Origin: Candidatus Gastranaerophilales bacterium
Lineage (GTDB): Bacteria > Cyanobacteriota > Vampirovibrionia > Gastranaerophilales > Gastranaerophilaceae
Assembly: GCA_947588785.1 (NCBI GenBank)
Contig: CANPZN010000008.1
Span: forward strand, 1-44,291
DNA length: 44,291 bases
Direction: 5' to 3'
The notes below the pieces were generated by a model, which saw only the letters and a list, made by a program, of their open reading frames with translations, did no database searches and was not told the origin of the DNA. The translations under genes were made by a program, and so were the position numbers. Positions 18,647 to 27,678 of the stretch are shown piece after piece. The first letter of the stretch is position 1. Every line of letters starts with the position of its first letter.

Positions 18647-19228
18647 ATGAAAAAAAATAAACAAATAGTTCCATTATGTTTTATAGTAGCCATAGCAATC
18701 TTTTGTATTATACTATTTTCTATAGTAAAAGATCCGATTGAAGATCACAGCATTGCTAAAGAAAGTGCAAAACAAGCACAATCAAAACTTGATAAACAAA
18801 AAGAAAATTATTCTAAAATAGAAAATAATGTTAAATCGGAAGAAATGAAATTAAAGTCCATTAAGCAATTATATGAATCTAATACTGATACTGCAAGTAA
18901 TATGAGTGCTTTTGGAACAATGTTTGATGACATTATAAGACAAGCACAAATAAATGGTTTATTAATTCGCTCAATTGCTTATGAAATGAATCCAATGTTT
19001 GATACGATTTATGCTTCAGCTTCCGACAGTTATAATGTATGTGAATTGAAATTATATTTAGTTGGTTCTTATTCTCAACTTAAGAGTTTTTTAAATGAAA
19101 TGATTAATAATTATCAATATCTTATTTCAATTTCCAAATTAAGCGTAAGTGCTTATTCAGGAGATACGGATTATATACTTGCAAATTTATCAATCAATTT
19201 ATACTCTAAAAAACCAATAAAAAAATAA
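18647..19228 (+). CDS. pilO: PilO-like type IV pilus assembly protein
   Basis: The 193-residue protein has one N-terminal membrane helix (about 9-27) and a coiled coil (about 38-75). A ferredoxin-like outer domain follows, with the PilO-type strand LYLVGSYSQLKSFLNEMINN. The length and layout fit PilO, which pairs with PilN in the periplasm. GAGGATATT stands before its ATG. It is co-transcribed with the PilM-PilN fusion. PilP and PilQ genes are not found after it; a minus-strand gene region begins instead. Confidence 0.75.
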   Translation: MKKNKQIVPLCFIVAIAIFCIILFSIVKDPIEDHSIAKESAKQAQSKLDKQKENYSKIENNVKSEEMKLKSIKQLYESNTDTASNMSAFGTMFDDIIRQAQINGLLIRSIAYEMNPMFDTIYASASDSYNVCELKLYLVGSYSQLKSFLNEMINNYQYLISISKLSVSAYSGDTDYILANLSINLYSKKPIKK

Positions 19229-19240
19229 ATAAATTTTGGA

Positions 19241-19294
19241 GAGTACGTTTTTAAAAGGTGAGCAACTTTACGGGTTGCAACACTAGATTATTAA
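19241..19294 (-). repeat. Dispersed repeat, A-end copy in reverse orientation
   Basis: It reads AAGGTGAGCAACTTTACGGG and then TTGCAACACTAGATTATTAAA, the reverse complement of the A end with its hairpin. It begins 12 bases after the stop of the plus-strand pilO gene. It is one of the few minus-oriented copies, and it lies beside a plus-strand gene, which keeps the B to A rule. Confidence 0.85.
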
Positions 19295-19362
19295 ATTGCA
19301 GGTTAATCACATTATAAAGTTTAAAATAATTTGATATAAGTGGATCTATTTAATTATTTTCT

Positions 19363-19418
19363 CCTTTTTTGCACATAAGTAATGCAAAAGGTTTAATTAT
19401 ACAGAATTTTTTCTGTAT
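19363..19418. other. Two inverted repeats in the pilO/secF-side intergenic gap
   Basis: CCTTTTTTGCA (19363-19373) faces TGCAAAAGG (19383-19391), and ATACAGAA (19399-19406) faces TTCTGTAT (19411-19418) across four T. Neither is followed by a T run typical of a terminator. They may be transcription-stop structures for converging transcripts or operator sites. The rest of 19295-19437 shows nothing I can name. Confidence 0.35.
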
Positions 19419-19437
19419 GAACTTTGGTAGGAAAAAA

Positions 19438-19559
19438 TTTAATCTAGTGTCGCAACATTACGCTTGCTCCTCGCAACCGTAAAGTTGCTCACCTTTTCAA
19501 TACGCCACTCGCAAATTTTTACTCACACCTTCGGCTTATCGTAAAAATTTACTCGGACA
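19438..19559 (+). repeat. Dispersed A/B repeat, complete, with two tandem hairpin variants
   Basis: TTTAATCTAGTGTCGCAAC is followed by the hairpin variant GCAACATTACGCTTGC and then directly by GCAACCGTAAAGTTGC. The B end TTATCGTAAAAATTTACTCGGACA finishes at 19559. The B end is three bases from the stop of the minus-strand gene at 19563. The sense frame reads CPSKFLR and then stops, because one extra T disturbs the frame kept in coding copies. Confidence 0.9.
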
Positions 19560-19562
19560 TTT

Positions 19563-19982
19563 TTATTTTACTTGAAACGTACATTTAGAACATTGAGCTT
19601 TAGGATGTAATACAATATTATTTTCAAGATCAAGTAAACGAATAATTTTCGTATTTAGTTTTGCACCGCAAATTGGACATCTTAAATTTTCAACATCACC
19701 ATTTATAATAGCCGATTTAATATCGTTCAGATAACTGTCAGTAATTTTATCATAAGAAACTAACATAATTCTTTCATATTTTTTAATATCAGCAGGATTA
19801 ATTTTCAGTCCTTTTGCTAATTTTTGCCGTATTGTAGACGGTAAAAATAACTCCTTACCAGATTCAATATCTTCAATTTGTTCAACGGTTAATGCAGTTT
19901 TTTTTGCAAGACCTGATATAGAAAGTCCTACTTTTTCTCTTGTTTCTCTTATAAATTCCGAAAGTGATTTTTCATACTCCAT
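19563..19982 (-). CDS. XRE-type helix-turn-helix protein with C-terminal zinc ribbon
   Basis: The protein has 139 residues. The N-terminal half (about 7-62) is a Cro/C1-type HTH (FIRETREKVGLSISGLAKKT, then VEQIEDIESGKELFLP). The C-terminal part has CPICG (about 104-108) and CSKC (132-135), spaced as a zinc ribbon, with the linker LNTKIIRLLDLENNIVLHPK. It starts four bases after the secF stop and so probably belongs to the secD-secF transcript. It could be a regulator or an adaptor; target unknown. Confidence 0.75.
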   Translation of the reverse strand: MEYEKSLSEFIRETREKVGLSISGLAKKTALTVEQIEDIESGKELFLPSTIRQKLAKGLKINPADIKKYERIMLVSYDKITDSYLNDIKSAIINGDVENLRCPICGAKLNTKIIRLLDLENNIVLHPKAQCSKCTFQVK

Positions 19983-19985
19983 AAT

Positions 19986-20966
19986 TTAATTAGCTTTCAT
20001 TTTTTTCTCGGTTATTTCATGCCACAAAGCTATTAGAGTATTAGCAAAGAATATACTTGAGTATGTACCGGCTAATACACCTATAATCATTACAAGTACG
20101 AAATCTTTTGTTGTAACACCGCCAAAGAAATATAAAGCACCAAGAGTTAATAATGTAGTCAAAGAAGTATTAATACTTCTTGCCAATGTTTGATTTACTG
20201 AAATATTTACTATTTCATCATATGTTGCTTTTTTTGAATAAAATTTTAGATTTTCTCTGACTCTATCGAATACTACAATAGTATTATTAACGCTATAACC
20301 CAAAACAGTAAGAATAGCAGTAATAAACAAACTATCAACGGTTACGCCGTAGACAAGACCTAAAATAGAAAATACACCTATGGTAAACAATACATCGTGA
20401 AATAGAGCCAAACAAGCAACAATTGCAAATTCAAAATGGAATCTTAAAGTCAGATAAATAACAATTGCAAGCAAAGCCAAGGAAATTGCAATAATTGAGT
20501 TAATAAATAATTGTTTACCGAGCACCGGGCCTACTGAAGTAACTTGAACAAGTTGTGAATCAGGGTAATCTTTAGAAATAACTTCACTAACTTTATCAAT
20601 TGTTTCATTTTGTCCGTCAGAGGCAAATTTTGTTTTAACGGATATTATATTTTTAATATCATCACTTGAATCTGCAGCAGGTTTTAATATTTGTATTACG
20701 GGGTTTTCAATATCATTATTAGATAAATTCTGTCTTATTTGAGATATTTCTGAATTTGAAATATCTTTATTAACAGCATATTGAATAATTGTTCCGCCCG
20801 TAAAGTCAATACCTACAAGAAGGGGAGTATGTGTGGGATAAACTTTCATTGACCAGCCCATTGCAATTATTCCGGGAAGAATAAATATAAATGATATAGC
20901 AAGCCAAAGCCACCTATATTTTATTACATCTATAATTTTTTTTGTGTTTAAAACACTGTATGACAT
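19986..20966 (-). CDS. secF: Protein translocase subunit SecF
   Basis: SecF is the second half of the SecDF membrane complex, which uses the proton gradient to help pull exported proteins across the inner membrane. This 326-residue protein has an N-terminal membrane helix and the VGIDFTGGTIIQYAV motif that marks SecF. A small outer domain and five further helices follow (from about 155), including YSVNNTIVVFDRVREN, the conserved helix-4 region. AAGGAGATATAAA precedes the ATG. It follows secD by 17 bases. Confidence 0.95.
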   Translation of the reverse strand: MSYSVLNTKKIIDVIKYRWLWLAISFIFILPGIIAMGWSMKVYPTHTPLLVGIDFTGGTIIQYAVNKDISNSEISQIRQNLSNNDIENPVIQILKPAADSSDDIKNIISVKTKFASDGQNETIDKVSEVISKDYPDSQLVQVTSVGPVLGKQLFINSIIAISLALLAIVIYLTLRFHFEFAIVACLALFHDVLFTIGVFSILGLVYGVTVDSLFITAILTVLGYSVNNTIVVFDRVRENLKFYSKKATYDEIVNISVNQTLARSINTSLTTLLTLGALYFFGGVTTKDFVLVMIIGVLAGTYSSIFFANTLIALWHEITEKKMKAN

Positions 20967-20983
20967 TTTATATCTCCTTAAAA

Positions 20984-22285
20984 TTAATCCAACACACCAA
21001 ATTTTGCTTTTTCACGTTTTGTTTCGGAAGCTTCATAAGCTTGATTAATATCGGAATCTTTCAATCCGAACAAAGCGGGATGTTTTAATTGTCCGGTACC
21101 AAACATAAGATGCATAAGATTTTTTGTTACGGTTATTGCTGTAAACATACTAACAAGAACTCCTATAGCAAGTGTCAATGCGAAACCTTTTACAATATTA
21201 GAACTCAAACAATATAATATTACACAGATTATTATAGTTGACATATTTGAATCGAAAATACTTGTAAAAGCTCTGTCAAAACCGGAATTAATAGCTGTAA
21301 ATAGTGTTCTGCCTGATTTCAATTCTTCTTTTGTTCTTTCAAAAATAAGTATATTGGCATCAACCGCCATACCTATACTTAATATAAAACCTGCGATTCC
21401 GGCAAGCGTTAAAGTTACGGGAACAATTTTAAAAATAGCAAATACTATTAACGAATATATAATTAATGCTATATTTGCAATAACCCCGGGTACTCTATAA
21501 TAGAAAATCATAAACAACATGACGGCAGCAATACCGATCATAGCTGCAAATTTACTTTTATGCAGACTATCGGCTCCAAGAGTAGGCCCGACTGTATTTT
21601 CTTCGACGATTTGAGCCGGAACAGGTAATGCTCCTGCATTTAAGAAATCAACTACTTTTTTTGCTTCATCTTTAGTAAAACTTCCGGTAATCTGAGCCAT
21701 TCCACCGGGTATTACGCTTTGTACTACCGGATCTGATACAAGTTTACCATTAAAATAAATAGCTATTTGATGATGAAGATATTCTCTAGTAAGTTTTTCA
21801 AATTTTTCTGCTCCGCTGTCATTAAATTTAAGTGATATATACCATCCGCCGGCACTATCAGCGGCTACTTCCGCTTTTTTCAAATCTTCACCTGATAAAC
21901 CTGAAGATTCCCAATCTATAACCATTCCATTTGAATCCAAGATCGGTTTTTTAAAATCTAATTCGGCTGTTTCACCTATAATTTCTCTGGCATATTTAGG
22001 ATCGGCAACATTTGGAATTTCAACAAGTAAACGTTTTTCGCCCATTCTTTGAACCATTGTTTCCGAAACACCCAAAGCATTTACTCTATTTTCCACGGCA
22101 ACTTTTAAACCGTCCATCATATCATTCGTAATTTCAGATATATTAGCTGTTTTTTGAGCTTCCAGAACAATTCTTGAGCCGCCGACAAGATCTAAACCTA
22201 GCGGTATAGGTTTCACCTTTATAATTACTACGGAAATGATAGTTAGTATTACTATCGCCCAAAACATAATTATTTTATTTTTCAT
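20984..22285 (-). CDS. secD: Protein translocase subunit SecD
   Basis: The 433-residue SecD has a first helix, then the D1 motif LGLDLVGGSRIVLEA, and an outer domain with ALGVSETMVQRMGEKRLLVE and GGMAQITGSFTKDEAKKV. Six further helices include GMAVDANILIFERTKEELK, in which Asp and Arg are the residues linked to proton movement. It is short compared with the proteobacterial form but similar to those of Cyanobacteria and Gram-positives. It heads the secD-secF-HTH transcript and is divergent from recA. Confidence 0.95.
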   Translation of the reverse strand: MKNKIIMFWAIVILTIISVVIIKVKPIPLGLDLVGGSRIVLEAQKTANISEITNDMMDGLKVAVENRVNALGVSETMVQRMGEKRLLVEIPNVADPKYAREIIGETAELDFKKPILDSNGMVIDWESSGLSGEDLKKAEVAADSAGGWYISLKFNDSGAEKFEKLTREYLHHQIAIYFNGKLVSDPVVQSVIPGGMAQITGSFTKDEAKKVVDFLNAGALPVPAQIVEENTVGPTLGADSLHKSKFAAMIGIAAVMLFMIFYYRVPGVIANIALIIYSLIVFAIFKIVPVTLTLAGIAGFILSIGMAVDANILIFERTKEELKSGRTLFTAINSGFDRAFTSIFDSNMSTIIICVILYCLSSNIVKGFALTLAIGVLVSMFTAITVTKNLMHLMFGTGQLKHPALFGLKDSDINQAYEASETKREKAKFGVLD

Positions 22286-22439
22286 AGATATCCCCTAATA
22301 AATGAAAATACAGAATTTATTATAACAAAAAAAAATCCTTTGCGTGAAAAAATACATAATGTTTCAAAAAGTAAACTAATATTTTTATTTTTGAGATAAT
22401 GATATAATGTTAAATGTAGATATAAGGAATATTAATAAA

Positions 22440-23468
22440 ATGGTTACAAAAGAAAAAGAAGCTGAAACTTCAAATGTTTCCGAAGAAAGAAAGAAAGCAT
22501 TAAAATTAGCAATTGATAAAATAGAAAAAGATTTTGGAAAAGGTTCTATTATGCGTCTTGGTGACAGACCTGCAGTTGCAGTAGAAACGATTTCCACAGG
22601 TGCTTTATCTTTAGATGTTGCTTTGGGTATAGGTGGAGTTCCGAGAGGCAGAATTATTGAAGTTTATGGCCCTGAATCAAGTGGTAAAACCACATTAGCA
22701 CAGCATATTGTAGCTGAATGTCAAAAAAAAGGCGGTATCGCTGCTTTTGTTGATGCAGAACACGCTCTTGATCCTGAGTATGCAAGAAATCTTGGAGTTA
22801 ATGTAGATGAACTTCTCATATCTCAACCTGATACAGGAGAACAAGCTCTTGAAATAACGGAAGAACTGGTTCGTTCTGCGGCTGTTGATGTCGTAGTTGT
22901 CGACTCTGTAGCTGCTTTAGTTCCTAAAGATGAAATAGAAGGTGCTATGGAAGATAAGCAAATGGGGCTTCAGGCAAGACTTATGTCTAAAGCACTAAGA
23001 AAACTTACCGGTATTGTTAGTAAAACAAACACTACTGTTATTTTTATCAATCAGTTAAGACAAAAAATCGGTGTTATGTACGGAAGTCCGGAAACAACTA
23101 CCGGGGGTAATGCACTTAAGTACTATGCAAGTATCAGGCTTGATATCAGAAAAATTGATACTCTAAAAAAAGATGATAAAGAAATCGGAAACAGAGTTAA
23201 GGTTAAAGTTGTTAAAAATAAAGTAGCACCTCCTTTCAGAATCGCTGAATTTGATATTATTTACGGTAAAGGTATAAGTAAATCAGGATGTATTCTTGAC
23301 ATGGCGGTTAACCTTGATATTATAAAGAAAGCAGGAGCTTGGTTCAGTTATAATGATGAAAAATTAGGACAAGGAAGAGATAAAGTAAAAGAAGTCTTCG
23401 CTGAAAATCCTGCTCTTGAAGCTGAAATAGATCAAAAAGTAAGAGAAGCTCTCAAAACAAAAGAATAA
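22440..23468 (+). CDS. recA: Recombinase RecA
   Basis: RecA forms filaments on single-stranded DNA for strand exchange and SOS signalling. Walker A is GPESSGKTT, the catalytic region is [18 protein letters not shown], and the loop 2 region is [30 protein letters not shown]. The C-terminus is short and charged. I place the start at the ATG at 22440, after AAGGA (22424-22428), giving 342 residues. An in-frame ATG at 22407 overlaps a TATAAT at 22403-22408 that may be the promoter's -10 box. I saw no convincing LexA-type palindrome upstream. Confidence 0.95.
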   Translation: MVTKEKEAETSNVSEERKKALKLAIDKIEKDFGKGSIMRLGDRPAVAVETISTGALSLDVALGIGGVPRGRIIEVYGPESSGKTTLAQHIVAECQKKGGIAAFVDAEHALDPEYARNLGVNVDELLISQPDTGEQALEITEELVRSAAVDVVVVDSVAALVPKDEIEGAMEDKQMGLQARLMSKALRKLTGIVSKTNTTVIFINQLRQKIGVMYGSPETTTGGNALKYYASIRLDIRKIDTLKKDDKEIGNRVKVKVVKNKVAPPFRIAEFDIIYGKGISKSGCILDMAVNLDIIKKAGAWFSYNDEKLGQGRDKVKEVFAENPALEAEIDQKVREALKTKE

Positions 23469-23490
23469 ATTCTCATAAAAAACACTGTTT

Positions 23491-23534
23491 GCACTCATTT
23501 ATCTGACTTTTACAGTCATATGAGTGCTTTTTTT
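23491..23534 (+). terminator. Rho-independent terminator after recA
   Basis: GCACTCAT (23491-23498) pairs with ATGAGTGC (23520-23527), with a smaller inner TGAC/GTCA stem, followed by seven T. It lies 22 bases after the recA stop and overlaps the end of the convergent prepilin peptidase gene. Confidence 0.9.
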
Positions 23535-24681
23535 ATATTAATATATAATTCTTGATTATATTAATTACGGTTTTTCCGAAGAATAGTATAAAAAACATTG
23601 AAAATATTAATGCCGGGCCAAATGGTATTGCAATATATGCTTTATTATTTACTACCCCTTTTAATCTTTTTATTGAATCAATGGCAAAAAATATTAATAC
23701 TACAACAAAACCGAATCTTACAAAAAGATTAAGAGTCATACAATTTAATAAAATTAAATATAACATGGCTAACAGGAAAAACAAAGATAATGAAACTAAT
23801 AATCTTATATGATTTTCTCTGTATAACTTTACCAAAAATTGAGGCAAAATACATATTGCTTGTATAATAATAGCTAACAAAACAGCAGGAATAAACATTT
23901 TAGCACCAAGAAGAGCTCCCGCCCCTGAGGCTAGATATGTATCACCTTCACCAAAAGCTCTTTTATATTTTTGAACATATTCATTTATATCTAATTCCTG
24001 ATCATTATTTTTAACATCATTTAATTCGATGTCACACTTTGCCTTAGACTCGTTCACTTCACTCTCACATTCTTGGGTTTGCTCACTTTCCTTATCGCAA
24101 AATTTTCTCGGACACTCTTCTAATTGACAATTATCTGTTTGATTTTCAGTCTGTTTTTTCTTTATAAGATAATATGAGAGCTTTGCAATAATTTCCATTA
24201 CTACTGCCCCTACTATCAGTCCAAATAGTGCAAAATGTATATTGTTTACAATTATTGAATATATCAATGAAGTAATAATAAATATCCAAAGATGAGAATC
24301 AAATACGTATTCTTTTTTTATATCCGTAATTGTAATAACTATAGAAATACATATCAAAATCAACAATAATATTGAAGATAAAGAAATACCATATACATTA
24401 TATATTAAGAGAAAACATAAAGCACAAAATGCTTCAACTATCGGATATTGAATACTGACTTTTTCACCGCAGCTTCTGCATTTGCCTCTTATTGTCAGAA
24501 AATATGAAAATATGGGAATATTATCGTACCATTTTATCGGAGTATTACAATACGGACATTTAGAAGAAGGAAAAACTATAGATTCCTTTGATAAAGCTCT
24601 TAAGGCAACTACATTTAGGAAACTTCCTATACACGCTCCAACTGCCAGTACAAATAACCATATAACATATACTTCATTCAT
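23533..24681 (-). CDS. pilD: Prepilin peptidase (PilD/GspO type) with an in-frame repeat insertion
   Basis: This 382-residue bifunctional leader peptidase/methyltransferase processes type IV prepilins at the inner membrane. The N-terminal domain has the zinc-finger-like CPYCNTPIKWYDNIPIFSYF and CRSCGEKVSIQYP. The catalytic Asp pair is in VITITDIKKEYVFD and in FGEGDTYLASGAGALLG. Hydrophobic helices surround both. Between them, a polar loop (about residues 170-235) is unusually long and contains a complete copy of the dispersed repeat at residues about 190-221 (CPRKFCDKESEQ ... CDIELND). The enzyme otherwise looks intact. It is 15 bases after the SigF-like sigma gene, and its substrates would include the pilins assembled by the pilMN-pilO products. 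Confidence 0.93.
   Translation of the reverse strand: MNEVYVIWLFVLAVGACIGSFLNVVALRALSKESIVFPSSKCPYCNTPIKWYDNIPIFSYFLTIRGKCRSCGEKVSIQYPIVEAFCALCFLLIYNVYGISLSSILLLILICISIVITITDIKKEYVFDSHLWIFIITSLIYSIIVNNIHFALFGLIVGAVVMEIIAKLSYYLIKKKQTENQTDNCQLEECPRKFCDKESEQTQECESEVNESKAKCDIELNDVKNNDQELDINEYVQKYKRAFGEGDTYLASGAGALLGAKMFIPAVLLAIIIQAICILPQFLVKLYRENHIRLLVSLSLFFLLAMLYLILLNCMTLNLFVRFGFVVVLIFFAIDSIKRLKGVVNNKAYIAIPFGPALIFSMFFILFFGKTVINIIKNYILI
24020..24114 (+). repeat. Dispersed A/B repeat inside the prepilin peptidase gene
   Basis: The A end TTTAATTCGATGTCACAC starts at 24020 and the B end TTATCGCAAAATTTTCTCGGACA finishes at 24114. The middle includes CACTTCACTCTCACATTC. On the gene strand it is read in frame as CPRKFCDKESE to KCDIELN with no stop, in a cytoplasmic loop. 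Confidence 0.9.
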
Positions 24682-24696
24682 TATTGTAAGATCCTT

Positions 24697-25485
24697 TTAC
24701 ATAATGGGTTCTTTTTCTGATAATATTTTTAAAAGCATAGTTAATGCTTTTTTTAATCGTCTTGACACTTGCATTTGAGATATTCCCAATTTTTGTGCTA
24801 TTTGAGTTTGACTTAAATCTTCAAAATAGTTTAAAACAACTACTTCTTGTAGCTTAACATCCAATCTTTTTATTGCATCATTAATTAGTATTTTATCCTC
24901 TTGGAAAGATTCCAAATTATAATGATTATCATCTGCAATTTTATCAAACAATGACAAAGACTCATCATTACTTGTTGTTATAAATTGATCAAGCGAGATT
25001 GTTTGTTTTCTTCTTTCAACATCTATAACTTCCTTAATTTTTCCTACGGAAGTTCCGAGTTCTTCTGCTAAAACAGCTTCTGAAGGTTCATTTCCCTGAT
25101 CATCTTTTAATTTTTGCATTAATTTACTGACCCTGTATGCTAATTCATAAATTTCTCTGGGTGCTTTTATCATAGAAACTTTATCACGAAGATAATGTCT
25201 TATTTCTCCGGTTATTAAATAAGTAGCATATGTTTTAAAGTTTTCACTAACTTTGGGGTTATATAATTGAATAGCTTTAACCAAACCTACGTTACCGACC
25301 TGAATTATATCTTCAACCGGGTCAGTATTTCTTCTTGCTAATCCTCTTGCAATTTTTTTAACTAATGGCATTGCAGCTAGTGCTATTACATTTTGTAAAT
25401 GCTTTTTTTGTTTTTCATCATCGGTTGCTTTATATATTTTAAGCCATTCAGCAATTTCATCATAGTTTATTGTATAATCTGCCAT
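24697..25485 (-). CDS. sigF: Alternative sigma factor, SigB/SigF/WhiG-like (group 3)
   Basis: The protein has about 262 residues. Region 2 is DPVEDIIQVGNVGLVKAIQL with FKTYATYLITGEIRHYLRDK. Region 3 is KAPREIYELAYRVSKLMQ. Region 4 ends LSQTQIAQKLGISQMQVSRR. This is the sigma-B/F/G pattern rather than the housekeeping one. In Cyanobacteria SigF governs type IV pilus genes; the prepilin peptidase gene directly downstream (15 bases) fits that, but the link is inference. I choose the ATG at 25485 (MADYTINYDE), which has AGAGG upstream. A GTG at 25557 would add 24 residues read through a degraded repeat end (NSCYTGLE). Confidence 0.88.
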   Translation of the reverse strand: MADYTINYDEIAEWLKIYKATDDEKQKKHLQNVIALAAMPLVKKIARGLARRNTDPVEDIIQVGNVGLVKAIQLYNPKVSENFKTYATYLITGEIRHYLRDKVSMIKAPREIYELAYRVSKLMQKLKDDQGNEPSEAVLAEELGTSVGKIKEVIDVERRKQTISLDQFITTSNDESLSLFDKIADDNHYNLESFQEDKILINDAIKRLDVKLQEVVVLNYFEDLSQTQIAQKLGISQMQVSRRLKKALTMLLKILSEKEPIM

Positions 25486-25512
25486 TATGCCAATCCTCTG
25501 CCCTATTCTTTT

Positions 25513-25665
25513 TTCTAATCCGGTATAACAACTATTTAATTTATGTTGCTTATTCACTGCTTTTTACATATTCATTTCACAAAACATACATAGATTCAAT
25601 AATTTTCTGTGTCTTTCAGTGATTTACTTGAGTATTTCTATTTATCGTAAAAATTTATTATGACA
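25513..25665 (+). repeat. Degenerate dispersed repeat between cdd and the sigma gene
   Basis: TCTAATCCGGTATAACAAC (from 25513) resembles the A end, and TTATCGTAAAAATTTATTATGACA (ending 25665) resembles the B end. The middle is decayed. The B end is eight bases from the cdd stop, and the orientation follows the B to A rule. The A end lies in the region 5' of the sigma gene and would be read as CYTGLE if the upstream GTG start were used. Confidence 0.55.
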
Positions 25666-25672
25666 TTCAATA

Positions 25673-26074
25673 TTATATCACATTTAATTCAAAGGAATAA
25701 GGAAATATTTCCGTTAAATAATATGATATACAATTTGAATTTTCATCTTCCAAAATAATTTCAATATTTTTTTCGGAATTAAATTCTTGAAGCCATTGCC
25801 TGCAAGCTCCGCAAGGAAAACATTTTTTTGATGAAGGGGAATATATTGCAATTTTTATTAATTGAGAATTTTCACCCATTGCAATTGCTGTTGATATTGC
25901 ATTTCTTTCTGCACACAAAGAAAGTCCATAGCTGGAATTTTCAACATTACATCCTAAATATGTTTTTCCGCTCGAATATAGAACACATGCTCCGACTGCA
26001 AATTTTGAATATTTACAATAAGCATTATTACTAACTTGTTTAGCCTTATTCAATAAATCTGTATTTGTAAGCAT
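25673..26074 (-). CDS. cdd: Cytidine deaminase
   Basis: The 133-residue homotetrameric type cytidine deaminase converts cytidine and deoxycytidine to uridine forms for pyrimidine salvage. The zinc site is complete: CAERNA (C54, catalytic E56) and PCGACRQWL (C88, C91). The family's YSKFAVGACVL near the N-terminus and NVENSSYG are also present. It is apparently transcribed alone, divergent from murA. Confidence 0.95.
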   Translation of the reverse strand: MLTNTDLLNKAKQVSNNAYCKYSKFAVGACVLYSSGKTYLGCNVENSSYGLSLCAERNAISTAIAMGENSQLIKIAIYSPSSKKCFPCGACRQWLQEFNSEKNIEIILEDENSNCISYYLTEIFPYSFELNVI

Positions 26075-26352
26075 ATTTTTATTCTCTATTATATTTTATA
26101 TTCAAAGACATAATTAGAATATACAATATTTAAATGATATAATAATTAAGTATTTACAATAGTTAATCTATTTACTATAAAAGATGAAAATTATATTATT
26201 ATGTTATAGTATATGTTATAATTATAAAGATTCAAAAAATTTTGCACTAAGAGATGACACAAATATCTAAGCTGTTTTGAAGATCAAGACTGAATACAAG
26301 AAGGTGTTACTAAGCAAAATTGAGTTACATAAATGATTCCCGGGGAGGAATT
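26075..26352. other. Intergenic region between cdd and murA
   Basis: About 280 bases with no gene. A TATAAT at 26217-26222 could be the -10 box of a murA promoter, leaving a leader of roughly 120 bases before the TTG start. That leader is less AT-rich than the rest and holds possible pairings (GATGACAC with GTGTTAC), but I recognise no known riboswitch or tRNA. An in-frame TTG at 26320 lies before the likely murA start but has no ribosome site. Confidence 0.4.
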
Positions 26353-27678
26353 TTGACTGAAAAAATAAAAATAGTCGGAGGTAAACAATTAAAAGGCGAA
26401 GTTTCTATAAGCGGTGCTAAAAATGCTGTATTGAAACTTATGGCTGCAGCCCTTTTAACTAAGGGTGAAAGCAAAATTTATAATGTTCCCGAATTAACAG
26501 ATGTTGTTATAATGCTTAATGTCTTAGAACAATTAGGAGCTAAGACAACTTATAACAGAATAGAAAAATCAGTCATTATTGATGCTTCAAATTTAACAAG
26601 TGTTACCGCAAGCTATGAACTTGTAAGCAGAATGAGAGCTTCTTTTATTGTTCTCGGAGCTCTCGTAGGAAGATGTAAAGAAGCTGTTGTTGCACTTCCA
26701 GGCGGTTGTGCCATAGGTGAAAGAAAAGTAGATTTTCACATAAAAGGACTTGAAGCTCTTGGAACTAATATAAAAATTGAAAATGGTTATGTTCATGCAA
26801 AAGCTAAAAAACTTATCGGTACCGATATTTATTTGGATATACCATCTGTAGGAGCTACTGAAAATATTATGCTTGCCTCGGTTTTGGCAGAAGGTTCAAC
26901 CAGAATTCAAAATGCAGCTCAAGAACCGGAAATAATTGATTTGGCTAATTTCCTTAATGCTATGGGAGCTGATATTACAGGAGCAGGTACTTCCGAAATA
27001 GTAATTAACGGTGTTAAACAAGAATCATTAAAACCAATTGAATATACAACCATTCCGGATAGAATTGAAGCAGGTACTTATATGGCAGCTTTTATTGCTA
27101 CCAAAGGTAAAGGAATTGTCAGAAATATCTTCCCTAATCATTTGACTTTTTACACTTCTAAGTTAACTAAAATGGGAGCTGACATAAAATTAATAGATCC
27201 CACTTCAATTGAAGTTAGCTGTAAACGAAAACTTGAGGCAATAAATATTATTACTCAACCGTATCCCGGTTTCCCTACGGATCTTCAATCTTTAGCAATG
27301 GCTCTTGCTACTGTTGCCAATGGCGTTAGTATTATTACTGAAAGTTTATATGAAAACAGATTTATGCAAGTTCCTGAATTAAGAAAAATGGGAGCTGATA
27401 TTCATCAAGAAAGAAATCACGCTTTAGTTAAAGGTGTTAAATGTTTGACAGGTGCAAATCTTAAAGCCTCTGACCTTAGAGCAGGTGCTTCTCTCGTTAT
27501 TGCCGCTTTAATGGCAGATGGTACAAGTATTATTGATAACATCTATCATATAGACAGAGGTTACGAACTTCTGGAAAATAAGTTTAAGTTGTTAGGAGCT
27601 GACATCATCAGATTTAATGATGAAGATTCTCCTATTATTACAAAAAATAAAGGAAATTTAAGTGAATCACAATTATAA
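26353..27678 (+). CDS. murA: UDP-N-acetylglucosamine 1-carboxyvinyltransferase MurA
   Basis: MurA transfers enolpyruvate from PEP to UDP-GlcNAc, the first committed step of peptidoglycan synthesis in the cytoplasm. The sequence has the start MTEKIKIVGGKQLKGEVSIS, the early GAKNAVL, and the catalytic loop PGGCAIGERKVDFH with C119, the fosfomycin target. DRIEAGTYM and FPTDLQSLAMAL lie later. The length (441) is normal. A TTG at 26353 is taken as the start because GGGGAGGA stands just before it. The next gene overlaps its 3' end by 17 bases. Confidence 0.95.
   Translation: MTEKIKIVGGKQLKGEVSISGAKNAVLKLMAAALLTKGESKIYNVPELTDVVIMLNVLEQLGAKTTYNRIEKSVIIDASNLTSVTASYELVSRMRASFIVLGALVGRCKEAVVALPGGCAIGERKVDFHIKGLEALGTNIKIENGYVHAKAKKLIGTDIYLDIPSVGATENIMLASVLAEGSTRIQNAAQEPEIIDLANFLNAMGADITGAGTSEIVINGVKQESLKPIEYTTIPDRIEAGTYMAAFIATKGKGIVRNIFPNHLTFYTSKLTKMGADIKLIDPTSIEVSCKRKLEAINIITQPYPGFPTDLQSLAMALATVANGVSIITESLYENRFMQVPELRKMGADIHQERNHALVKGVKCLTGANLKASDLRAGASLVIAALMADGTSIIDNIYHIDRGYELLENKFKLLGADIIRFNDEDSPIITKNKGNLSESQL

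Noticed and set aside
25486-25557. Upstream GTG start for the SigF-like gene
   Set aside because: It reads through a degenerate repeat end, and the ATG at 25485 gives the normal N-terminus. It is kept only as a note.
26269-26282. GCTGTTTTGAAG shared with 34771-34782
   Set aside because: A 12-base match between two places could be chance in a biased genome; there are only two copies and no further similarity around them.
26320-26352. Upstream TTG start for murA
   Set aside because: It has no ribosome site and adds 11 residues before the conserved MurA start; GGGGAGGA marks the TTG at 26353.
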